The notes beneath the pieces were generated by a model, which saw only the letters and a program-made list of their open reading frames with translations, was not told the origin of the DNA and did no database searches. Position numbers and translations under genes: made by a program. From Erythrobacter aurantius (GTDB lineage: Bacteria; Pseudomonadota; Alphaproteobacteria; Sphingomonadales; Sphingomonadaceae), in contig NZ_CP090949.1 of NCBI RefSeq assembly GCF_023823125.1, positions 1,574,001 to 1,638,000 of the forward strand: 64,000 nucleotides of DNA, in the 5' to 3' direction. How positions within the stretch are numbered: the first letter of the stretch is position 1; each line of letters begins with the position of its first letter. Positions 44,855 to 52,116 of this stretch are shown here, piece by piece.

Positions 44855-45679
44855 ATGGACCAGTTCACTTTCGCCATGCTTTCAATGTTCGGAGCGCCAT
44901 TCGCGCTGATCGGGCTGGTGCTGCTGGCGCATCGCCTGACCCCGAAATCGATCTGGTTCAGCACCCCGGTGCAGATTGTTGCCACGGCTGCGGTGCTTGG
45001 CGCCGTTGCCGTGCCTGTCGCGATTGCACAGATCGACAGTCAGGGCGACTATTTCGACGGTGAAGCCGCGCTTGTCAGCGAAGCTTTCGCACTTCCGGCC
45101 GGGGTCAAAGTCAGTCGCCAGCGCGATCGCACGCTGCGGCTGGGTGATTGCTGGCGCAATGCGGTGAACTGGCGATCCGAAGTGGAGTTTGCATCGCCGC
45201 AAGCGTTTGACCGCTGGTACGCCGCGCAAGGGTATCGCGAGCCGCTGGTGGACCAGATTGCGGGTTATTTCGGTGTCCCGCCCGAAAACATCAGCATTGC
45301 CGACGGCGCGCTTGACCTGCGGGATCGCGATCCGGGCTATCAACTGAGCGACGCGAACGGCTCCTATGTGCGCAACACCCGCATTCTCGAATTCTATGAG
45401 CCGTTTGTATGCGCCGCGATCGACCGTGACGCGTCGGGCAATCTTTCGCTGAGACGCTGCGATCCCTTGGCTGCGAAGGCCGACATCGGAAGCGAGGGCT
45501 GGGTGATCATCAATCCGAGCGCGAAGGAACGGAGGCTGGAAGGGCGCATCTATTACGCGCAGGGGCCGGCCCATTGCACCAATCCGCTGCGTCGCGCGGC
45601 GAACAAGGCGCTTGGCCTGCCGCATCCCGAAGGTGGGAAGCCGAACACCAATGTCGGCGGGAACATGCCGATCTGGTGA
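44855..45679 (+). CDS. Unknown membrane-anchored protein
   Basis: 274 residues. Two hydrophobic helices (about residues 7-27 and 39-60) precede a soluble region of about 210 residues that has no recognised domain. That region contains several Trp and two to four Cys (LGDCWRN, FVCAAIDR, LRRCDP, AHCTNP), so one or two disulfides in a periplasmic domain are possible. It starts nine bases after the uvrC stop, so it is likely to be on the same transcript. No function can be suggested. Confidence 0.7.
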   Translation: MDQFTFAMLSMFGAPFALIGLVLLAHRLTPKSIWFSTPVQIVATAAVLGAVAVPVAIAQIDSQGDYFDGEAALVSEAFALPAGVKVSRQRDRTLRLGDCWRNAVNWRSEVEFASPQAFDRWYAAQGYREPLVDQIAGYFGVPPENISIADGALDLRDRDPGYQLSDANGSYVRNTRILEFYEPFVCAAIDRDASGNLSLRRCDPLAAKADIGSEGWVIINPSAKERRLEGRIYYAQGPAHCTNPLRRAANKALGLPHPEGGKPNTNVGGNMPIW

Positions 45680-45705
45680 TCGCAGCGGTTTACGGATGAC
45701 GCAAA

Positions 45706-45737
45706 AAGGGGCCGGAGGTCGCGCGCCCCGGCCCCTT
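45706..45737 (-). terminator. Rho-independent terminator of the small secreted-protein gene
   Basis: AAGGGGCCGG pairs with CCGGCCCCTT over ten bases with a 12-base loop. On the minus strand it is followed by a run of five T, so it mainly ends transcription of the gene whose stop is at 45767. It may also stop the convergent plus-strand transcript. Confidence 0.8.
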
Positions 45738-45766
45738 CTCGCCCCCAAATCTGCGGTGTTGGTGCC

Positions 45767-46045
45767 TTACCGCAGTATCTGGATGCACTGCCCTTGATTG
45801 CGGGCACCCACCGCATCGAGCAGGTCGAGGTCTTTCAGGAATTTGCAGATCGATTGGGCATCGACATCCTTGAAGATGTTGACGCAGGTGCCGACGCTGA
45901 TGCCCAATTGTTCGGCGAGGCCGCTGTTGCAGGCTTGCGCTGCGGCGGAACTGCCGCCGGGTGCGGCCTGAACTGCGGTAGGAACGACAGCCATGCCCGA
46001 AACGGCCAAGGCCAATGGTGCTGCGTATGCCAGAAGCTTTTTCAT
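45767..46045 (-). CDS. Small secreted four-cysteine protein
   Basis: 92 residues. A clear signal peptide (MKKLLAYAAPLALAVSGMAVVPTAVQA) is followed by a mature protein of about 65 residues with four Cys at 39, 54, 67 and 87, enough for two disulfides. The pattern GLAEQLGISVGTCVNIFKD resembles small exported proteins of sphingomonads with no assigned role. The ATG at 46045 is preceded by GGGAGAG at 46052-46058. It is divergent from the DUF6445 gene over a 263-base region. Confidence 0.8.
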   Translation of the reverse strand: MKKLLAYAAPLALAVSGMAVVPTAVQAAPGGSSAAAQACNSGLAEQLGISVGTCVNIFKDVDAQSICKFLKDLDLLDAVGARNQGQCIQILR

Positions 46046-46125
46046 GATTTCTCTCTCCCAATGGTTGCGGAGCGGCCTTTTGCGCTCTCTCATTGCGAGC
46101 CCGAATGACTGGAAAGATGACTCAT

Positions 46126-46144
46126 GGTTTCCCTTACGTAAACC
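46126..46144. promoter_or_regulatory. Inverted repeat between small secreted-protein and DUF6445 genes
   Basis: GGTTT and AAACC flank nine bases, and the spacer side also contains the perfect palindrome TTACGTAA (46134-46141). It sits 81 bases before the secreted-protein start, in a divergent intergenic region where an operator is plausible. Confidence 0.35.
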
Positions 46145-46308
46145 CTCCTGCGACCGGCTGATGCGCAAGCCCTTGAGAAGGCGGGGCTTGCGCGATTTCG
46201 GCCCGCCTGCGGGTTTGAAACATTCGCAATGCCCGCGATAATGAGATTTCGCGACTCGGACCCGCCGATCGCCAAGGCGCGGTACTGAACCGGCCAAAGG
46301 AGAGCCAA

Positions 46309-46992
46309 GTGATCAACCTTCCCGAAGCGCGGGTGACGGTGCAGGCCATCGGCCACGAGCGTGAACCGGTTGTCATCATCGACAACTTCACCGGCCAGCC
46401 CGAACGTCTGCGGGCAATGGGAGAGGGGGCGCATTATTATCCTGCCGGGGTCGATTATCCGGGTCGCCGCGCGCCGGCCGATCCGTCCTATCTCGATTTG
46501 CGCCGCGACCTGATGATGCAGGTGATGGCGCGGGTTTTCGGCCTCACGCGCGGGGTGCAGTGCGAAGTGGCTGCGTTCTCCATCGTCTCGCTCGCGCCGG
46601 GCCAGCTTTCGCCGCGCCAGCGGATACCGCATCACGACCACTCCGATGCGGGTCGGGTGGCGATCATGCATTATCTCGACGGGCCGGAAAGCGGCGGCAC
46701 TGCCTTTTACCGTCATCGCCGCACCGGGTTTGAAGCGATCACGCCCGACCGCGAAGCCGCCTATGCCGCCGCGCTGGAGGAAGACGAGCGCGAATTCGGC
46801 CCTCCACCGGCCGGCTATCCGACGCAAAGCGAAAGGTTCGAACAGATCGGCGCGGTCGAAGCGCGGGTTGACCGGCTGGCGCTGTATCGCGGGCGGCAAC
46901 TGCATTCCGGAATCATCCCCGATCCGCAGGCGCTGAGCGAGGACCCGGCCAAAGGGCGGCTCACGGTCAACATGTTCCTTTTCGGCAGCTGA
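46309..46992 (+). CDS. DUF6445 family protein, putative Fe(II)/2-oxoglutarate-type fold
   Basis: 227 residues. The order RQRIPHHDHSDAG (HxD at 108-110 or 111-113), HYLDGPESGGTAFY (119-134) and YRGRQLHSG (His 199) follows the iron-ligand pattern of 2-oxoglutarate dioxygenases and their relatives, and I recognise the protein as DUF6445-like. Members often adjoin tryptophan halogenase and TonB-receptor genes in sphingomonads and related bacteria; none adjoins here. The start is the GTG at 46309 with AAAGGAGAG upstream. The reaction is unknown. Confidence 0.72.
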   Translation: MINLPEARVTVQAIGHEREPVVIIDNFTGQPERLRAMGEGAHYYPAGVDYPGRRAPADPSYLDLRRDLMMQVMARVFGLTRGVQCEVAAFSIVSLAPGQLSPRQRIPHHDHSDAGRVAIMHYLDGPESGGTAFYRHRRTGFEAITPDREAAYAAALEEDEREFGPPPAGYPTQSERFEQIGAVEARVDRLALYRGRQLHSGIIPDPQALSEDPAKGRLTVNMFLFGS

Positions 46993-47085
46993 CGCGGACT
47001 CCATGGCTTCCATGGGGTTAATCGGGTTCTGCGTAATCGAAGTGAAGTCGCTGCTTGTGATTTCGCAATAGCGCAAGCTTATCCA

Positions 47086-47114
47086 TTTACGCGTAAAAAC
47101 CTGTTTTAAAACAG
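47086..47114. promoter_or_regulatory. Two adjacent perfect palindromes before the HD-GYP gene
   Basis: TTTACGCGTAAA (47086-47097) and CTGTTTTAAAACAG (47101-47114) are separated by three bases and end 20 bases before the start codon. Either could be a repressor or activator site for the phosphodiesterase gene. Confidence 0.5.
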
Positions 47115-47134
47115 AATTGGGTCGCTGATACGCC

Positions 47135-48439
47135 ATGCTCCGCAAGATTGAACGCTCTGAGCTCGCACTGGGGATGTTTATTGTCCAGTTCGGCGGATCG
47201 TGGTTCAATCACCCGTTCTGGCGGAGCCGCTTCCTGATCGAGTCCGGGAGCGACCTCGAGAAGGTCCGGCGATCGAGTGTTCCGTGGGTGATGATTGACG
47301 ATGAACTGGGCGTAGCCATGCCTCAGCCGCCATCGGCAAGCGATGCGGGAGATCCGGAGCCCGACCAACACTCACGCATCGCTTCCAGCCGTCGGCGTCC
47401 CCCCGTCGTGCGTTCTGTCCGTCATGATCCGGCAATAGCCAACCGTCGCCGAGCAACCGCGCTTGTGTCGCGATCCAAGGACGCCATGCGGCGTGTCTAT
47501 GACGATGTGCGGATGGGCTGGTCGGTCAATCGCGCCGGCGTGGACGGAGTGGTTGAAGAAATCGTCCACACCGTCGGCGAAGATGCGAAAACGCTGTTGA
47601 GCGTAACCCGGCTCAAGACCAAGGACGACTACACCTATCTTCACTCCGTGGCGGTATGCACCTTGATGATCTGCATTGCGCGCCATCGCGGTCTGGATGA
47701 AGCCACGGTGCGTGATCTGGGTCTTGCCGGATTGCTGCACGATATCGGCAAGATCGGCATTCCGGACCCGATCCTCAACAAGCCGGACCGCCTGACCGAC
47801 CCCGAATTCGAGATCGTGCGCAACCATCCTGAGCACGGATTTCAATTGCTTGCCGCTTCGCCCGGAATTTCACCAACTGCGCTTGATGTCTGCCGGCATC
47901 ACCATGAGAAGATCGATGGCACAGGTTACCCCTTTGGCCTATCCGGCGATCAGATCTCGCTTGCGGCGCGCATGGGCGCGGTGTGCGACGTGTTCGACGC
48001 GCTGACTTCGCAGCGGATATACAAACAGGCATGGTCCGCGCAGGCCGCCTTGACCAGGATGTGGCGGTGGCGAGGGCACTTCGACCGCGAAATGCTCGCC
48101 GATCTGATGCTGGTGCTGCATGTCTTTGCCGAGGGCTTGCTGGTCAAGCTGTCTGACGGACGGCTCGCGCTGACGCTTGCGCTTGCACAGGACGGGATCG
48201 GGCAAAGCGTGCCGCTTGTCGCGTTTCATTGCGGAACAAGGAACGCGCCGATCACTCCACGCCGATTGCGGATCAGAAGCGGCGATGCCGACTTGCGCGT
48301 GACAAGTGTGGAAGACCCATCAGACTGGGGTTTTGCCGATTGGGACAACATCAGGGCACAGATTCTGGCCGGGCAGACCCCGGTGATCTCGCAGTCAAAA
48401 CAAACCCCGCTTCGCTTGGTGCGAAGCGGGGCTGATTGA
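47135..48439 (+). CDS. HD-GYP c-di-GMP phosphodiesterase
   Basis: 434 residues. An N-terminal DUF3391-like domain (about 1-65) is linked by a disordered Arg-rich stretch to an HD-GYP domain. The metal site has H202-D203 in LLHDIGKIGIP, and the signature loop is HHEKIDGTGYP at 256-266. These enzymes hydrolyse c-di-GMP to pGpG or GMP. It complements the GGDEF-EAL protein at 21.5 kb. The 3' end of the coding sequence doubles as the sodB terminator. The last about 90 residues have no clear homology. Confidence 0.93.
   Translation: MLRKIERSELALGMFIVQFGGSWFNHPFWRSRFLIESGSDLEKVRRSSVPWVMIDDELGVAMPQPPSASDAGDPEPDQHSRIASSRRRPPVVRSVRHDPAIANRRRATALVSRSKDAMRRVYDDVRMGWSVNRAGVDGVVEEIVHTVGEDAKTLLSVTRLKTKDDYTYLHSVAVCTLMICIARHRGLDEATVRDLGLAGLLHDIGKIGIPDPILNKPDRLTDPEFEIVRNHPEHGFQLLAASPGISPTALDVCRHHHEKIDGTGYPFGLSGDQISLAARMGAVCDVFDALTSQRIYKQAWSAQAALTRMWRWRGHFDREMLADLMLVLHVFAEGLLVKLSDGRLALTLALAQDGIGQSVPLVAFHCGTRNAPITPRRLRIRSGDADLRVTSVEDPSDWGFADWDNIRAQILAGQTPVISQSKQTPLRLVRSGAD
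48405..48431 (-). terminator. sodB terminator embedded in the HD-GYP coding end
   Basis: CCCCGCTTCGC pairs with GCGAAGCGGGG (eleven bases, five-base loop). On the minus strand it is followed by TTTGTTTTG. It lies within the last codons of the convergent gene, so one sequence encodes protein on one strand and a terminator on the other. Confidence 0.85.
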
Positions 48440-48468
48440 CGGGCTGTTGCCCTGTCCGGTGAAGCGGA

Positions 48469-49080
48469 TCAGGCCGGGTAGGTCCAGGTCGTGCCGCGTG
48501 CGAGGTTTTCGGATGCGAAACCCCAGTTCAGCTTTCCGTCGACAACCGCGTCGAGATAGGCCGGGCGCTTGTTCTGGTGATCGAGGTAATAGGCGTGTTC
48601 CCACACGTCCACCGTCAGCAGCGGGTTGAAATCGCTGTCCGCCAGAGTGTCGCCATCGTGGGTTTCCTCGATCGACAGCTTGCCGTCCTTTTCAGCGAGC
48701 CACACCCAGCCGCTGGCGAAATGGCCGACGCCGCGTGCCTTGAGCTGTTCCTTGAGCGCGTCGACGGAGCCGAAAGCCTCCTCGATCTTGGCCTTGAGTT
48801 CATCCGAAGGCGCGGTTTCGCTGGCCGCCATCGAATGCCAGTAGAACGCGTGGTTCCAGCTTTGCGCGGCGTTGTTGAACAGGCCCTGATTCGTGCCGCG
48901 CGATGCCGCGACGATCGATTCCATCGAAGCGTCGGCGTGATCGGTGCCTTCGATCGCGGCGTTCATCTTGTCGATATAGGTCTGGTGGTGCTTGCCGTGG
49001 TGGAACGACAGCGTCTCTGCCGAAATCGCCGGAGCCAGCGCCGTGTCGGCATAGGGAAGGTCGATAAGTTTGAAAGCCAT
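48469..49080 (-). CDS. sodB: Iron/manganese superoxide dismutase
   Basis: 203 residues. Metal ligands are His27 in FHHGKHHQTY, the His in SWNHAFYW near residue 75, and Asp plus His in DVWEHAYYLDH near 160. The enzyme dismutes superoxide in the cytoplasm. The sequence resembles the Fe type (FNNAAQSWNH, with AQSWNH), though metal choice cannot be proven by eye. The ATG at 49080 is standard. It is divergent from the S26-like gene. Confidence 0.96.
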   Translation of the reverse strand: MAFKLIDLPYADTALAPAISAETLSFHHGKHHQTYIDKMNAAIEGTDHADASMESIVAASRGTNQGLFNNAAQSWNHAFYWHSMAASETAPSDELKAKIEEAFGSVDALKEQLKARGVGHFASGWVWLAEKDGKLSIEETHDGDTLADSDFNPLLTVDVWEHAYYLDHQNKRPAYLDAVVDGKLNWGFASENLARGTTWTYPA

Positions 49081-49311
49081 TGTGGGTCCCTCTCGTCTTT
49101 GGGTTGGGGTTTCGTAATCTCAACGCAGGGGGCACATAATGGTTGCATCAACGGATTGAAAGGCGGGGCAGCCACGCAAGCCGGCGCAATGCAGGTACCG
49201 GCAGTTGTGATTAAGCATTTTCAGAAAGTTGCGGCTAACCGCCCACCGTGGCATTAGCTGATATTGATAACAGGAAGCCCCGAAACAGCGGTCATTTGCA
49301 GGGGAAATGCC

Positions 49312-49620
49312 TTGGGCTTGCTGGGCTTCAGCCTGGTGTTGGTGAACGGCCGGACAATGGGCCGTGTTCTGCCGCATCGTTCGCTTGCGCTGTTCTACCG
49401 CAAGCGGAAAGTGTCGAAGGGCGATATCGTCCTCGTCAAACATCCTGAATTCGGAACCGTCATAAAAACCTGTGCGGCCGTGACGATCAACGGCCGCTAT
49501 TCGCTGCGCGGTGCACGCCCGAATGCCGAGAATGAAGAACGGCTGGGTGCGGTGGAAGGTACCTACATTCGCGGCACCCTGATCGCGACGCTGTTCAAGG
49601 GCTGGACGCTCAAGGATTAG
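49312..49620 (+). CDS. S24/S26-peptidase-like protein with Thr in place of catalytic Ser
   Basis: 102 residues. VNGRTMGRVLPH resembles the signal-peptidase/LexA nucleophile motif V-x-G-x-S-M-x-P, but the expected Ser is Thr15. KGDIVLVKHPEFGTVIKT supplies the lysine region (Lys52). YSLRGARPNAENEERLGAVEGTYIRG parallels the conserved GDN-x-x-x-S-x-D-S-R block. There is no transmembrane anchor. Related soluble S26 proteins mature nickel SODs in other bacteria, but the neighbour here is an Fe/Mn SOD. The start is taken as the TTG at 49312 after AGGGGA; a TTG at 49264 would add 16 residues. Activity is uncertain. Confidence 0.65.
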   Translation: MGLLGFSLVLVNGRTMGRVLPHRSLALFYRKRKVSKGDIVLVKHPEFGTVIKTCAAVTINGRYSLRGARPNAENEERLGAVEGTYIRGTLIATLFKGWTLKD

Positions 49621-49638
49621 TGGGTCCTGACCCTAGGC

Positions 49639-51150
49639 TCAGGCGGCGAGCCTCGAACGCCTGAATTGCGCATCCGCCCGCAATTGCGAATGCTCCACCC
49701 AGGTCGAATGCACCCCGCTCGAAATCTTGTGCGGCAGGCGGGCGCGGCATATCGGCCCTTTCGTCACATCACTTGCGTCCAGGATGGCAAGCTCTGACGT
49801 GCCGGTGTTCTCGTCGATCAGGAAGGTGACGAGATAGCCGGAGTCTTCTCGCGCCACCGCTTCGCTGCCTGATGTGGGTTTGCGCGGCACCATCGGGCTT
49901 TCGCTGGCGTAAACGCCGTCGGGCAGGGTGTAGACCTGTTCCTCCCCCGTTTGCGTGTCGTGGCGGACATAGCCGTTGAACAGGAACCAGCCGGGCCGGG
50001 TGGTGGTGGACCAGATGTAGCGGCTCTTTTTCATCAGGTAATCGGGGTTGATCATCCCGAATTCGACAATCCTGTCCGACAGCCGTTCTTCGGTGCATTC
50101 GCCCGTCGCCAGATTGAACCGCCAGCGGTGCAGGCGGCACTGGAAACTGTGTTCGTCGACATAGGCCATCATGTGGCTGTACTGCCCCGCTTCCTCGATC
50201 GGATCGGGCATCGGTTTGTCCTGATAATACCCTTCGAGCACGACCTCGTCGCCGTCTTCATAGGCGTTGGTCCAGTGCAGGACATAGGTGGGTGAGGCTT
50301 CGAACCAGCGGATGTCCTGTGGCTGGCCGTGGCGCGGGATCAGCGCGAAACGGGTCGGCACCCCTTCGTGCAGGCGCGCGGCGTGGATGTTCCGCTCCAG
50401 CAGCGCCTCGTCCCAGAATAATGGCATGTCGTTGAGGATCGACCAGTTCTTGGTGATCGCCATGTCATGCGGCAGGCGCGGACCGGGCAGGGGAATGGGG
50501 ACGTAATGGACCAGTTTACCCGCCCGATCGACCACGCCGTAATGCATGAAGGGCGCGTGCTTCGAATAGTTGAAGAACATCAGTTCGCCCGTTTCCTCAT
50601 CCACCTTGGGATGGGCGGAAACCCCGTCGAGCGGCCCCCACGGCGCCTTACCTAGGTTTTCGAGCGTCACCGGATCGAGCATCCATGCCTCGCCGCATTG
50701 ATACAGCGTGGCATAGGCGACCCCGGCGTGGACGATGATGTCGGTGCTGCCCGTGTCTTTCAGCCCGCCATGCGCGCCAAAGCCAGGGCGCAGGCTGGTC
50801 CCCGCAGGGTCCATCAACCCGCCCCACAGCGCCTGCCCGGCGATCTGTTCCGCCTCGAAACAATGCGTGCGGACAAAGCGGTTGCGATAGCTCGCCTTGC
50901 CTCCGCTGATGCTGACCTGATGCACCATCGCGTCACCGTCAAACGGGTGATGCCGGCCCAGCGGCTGATGCACCGGGTTTTCGGTGTTGCGCAGGTAGAT
51001 GCCGTCGATATCCGCCGGGATTTCGCCTTCGATCACCTCCAGCTCGTCAACGTCCACCTCTTCGTGGCACGGGGTCCACGCGCCCGAGAGATAGGGGTGG
51101 TTCGAAGGTTGCAGGCTGGTCTTTACCGGCGGGTGGCGCGTGATCGTCAT
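49639..51150 (-). CDS. Carotenoid/stilbene cleavage oxygenase (RPE65 family)
   Basis: 503 residues. The four iron-binding His of this non-heme family are present: His180 in VSAHPKVDEETG, His228 in LPHDMAIT, His292 in LHWTNAYEDGD, and His481 in SGVHSTW. Such enzymes split carotenoid or stilbene double bonds. The HPKVDPETGEL-like stretch and the DPLxxx-EVxxG pattern favour the lignostilbene/apocarotenoid branch, but the substrate is open. The ATG at 51150 gives MTITRHPPVK; an upstream in-frame codon at 51192 would add 14 residues. It is divergent from the universal stress gene. Confidence 0.88.
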   Translation of the reverse strand: MTITRHPPVKTSLQPSNHPYLSGAWTPCHEEVDVDELEVIEGEIPADIDGIYLRNTENPVHQPLGRHHPFDGDAMVHQVSISGGKASYRNRFVRTHCFEAEQIAGQALWGGLMDPAGTSLRPGFGAHGGLKDTGSTDIIVHAGVAYATLYQCGEAWMLDPVTLENLGKAPWGPLDGVSAHPKVDEETGELMFFNYSKHAPFMHYGVVDRAGKLVHYVPIPLPGPRLPHDMAITKNWSILNDMPLFWDEALLERNIHAARLHEGVPTRFALIPRHGQPQDIRWFEASPTYVLHWTNAYEDGDEVVLEGYYQDKPMPDPIEEAGQYSHMMAYVDEHSFQCRLHRWRFNLATGECTEERLSDRIVEFGMINPDYLMKKSRYIWSTTTRPGWFLFNGYVRHDTQTGEEQVYTLPDGVYASESPMVPRKPTSGSEAVAREDSGYLVTFLIDENTGTSELAILDASDVTKGPICRARLPHKISSGVHSTWVEHSQLRADAQFRRSRLAA

Positions 51151-51230
51151 GTCTCTCTCCCTGCGGCGAAAGGTAGCGCAAGGCTCTGCCACGCGAAAGT
51201 TCGTAATGCAGGCGGGCTTGTCGGGAAAAT

Positions 51231-51244
51231 TTGATCTCGATCAA
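51231..51244 (+). promoter_or_regulatory. FNR/FixK-type box before the universal stress gene
   Basis: TTGATCTCGATCAA matches the FNR/FixK consensus TTGAT-N4-ATCAA exactly. Twenty-two bases on, CATTCT (51267-51272) could be the -10, putting the start of transcription near 51279 and the box centre close to -41.5, the class-II activator position. Confidence 0.75.
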
Positions 51245-51297
51245 GGACGCGGCGAATCATCCGCTGCATTCTCCAAGGCAACAAAGGGAGACATCCG

Positions 51298-52116
51298 ATG
51301 AAATCGATCCTGCTTCATATCGACGGTGACAGCTGCATGGAGGCGCGGCTTCAGGCGGCGATGGACATTGCCCGTGCGACAGACGGCCACATCACCTGCC
51401 TGCAAGCCGTCAGCTTTGACGTGTTCGCGCCGGGCGATTTCTATGGCTCGGCGATGGCGGCGGCGATGCCGGTGATCAAACAGGCAGCCGAGGAACTGCG
51501 CGCCAAGATCGAGGCCGACCTCGCGAACGAGGATGTCTCGTGGGAATGGCGCTTCCTCTATGGCATGGCCGAACAACGCCTGCTCGAACAATCGGCGCTG
51601 CATGATGTCATCATTGTCGGCCCGCACGACATTGGCGAGGAGGGTGCCCGTGGCCCATCCGGCATGGCGGGTGAACTGGCGATCCGTGCGCCCGTGCCGG
51701 TGCTGGTCGTGCCCCAGCATGTGAAACGCCTCGACGTTTCCGCTCCGGTGCTGATCGCGTGGAACGGCTCTGCCGAAGCCTGCGTCGCGCTGCGCGCCGC
51801 AGTGCCGTTGCTGGCGTTGTCGTCCAAGGTGTATCTCGCCAGCGTGGCCGAGGAAGACGAGAAGAACCGTTTCGACTTCCCGCCGACCGAAGGCGCGAAA
51901 TACCTCAGCCGCCACGGGATCGACTGCGAAGTCGTCGAAATCCCGCGCGGCAAGGCGAAGATCGCCGATACGCTCGCGTCAGCCGCGCAGATGCGCGATT
52001 GCGGGGTGATGGTGATGGGCGCCTATGGCCATTCGCGGCTGTCGGAAATGCTGTTGGGCGGCGTCACCCGCAAGATCCTGAGCGATCCGGATTTGCCGGT
52101 CTTCATGGCTCACTGA
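51298..52116 (+). CDS. Tandem-domain universal stress protein
   Basis: 272 residues. Two UspA domains are joined: the first (about 1-140) and the second (about 150-272), which ends with GAYGHSRLSEMLLGGVTRKILSDPDLPVFMAH, including the ATP-binding G-x2-G-x9-G-[ST]-like pattern. The ATG at 51298 follows AAAGGGAG. Such proteins help survival under low oxygen or energy stress, which fits the FNR-type box upstream. It overlaps the convergent DUF885 gene by seven bases. Confidence 0.92.
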   Translation: MKSILLHIDGDSCMEARLQAAMDIARATDGHITCLQAVSFDVFAPGDFYGSAMAAAMPVIKQAAEELRAKIEADLANEDVSWEWRFLYGMAEQRLLEQSALHDVIIVGPHDIGEEGARGPSGMAGELAIRAPVPVLVVPQHVKRLDVSAPVLIAWNGSAEACVALRAAVPLLALSSKVYLASVAEEDEKNRFDFPPTEGAKYLSRHGIDCEVVEIPRGKAKIADTLASAAQMRDCGVMVMGAYGHSRLSEMLLGGVTRKILSDPDLPVFMAH

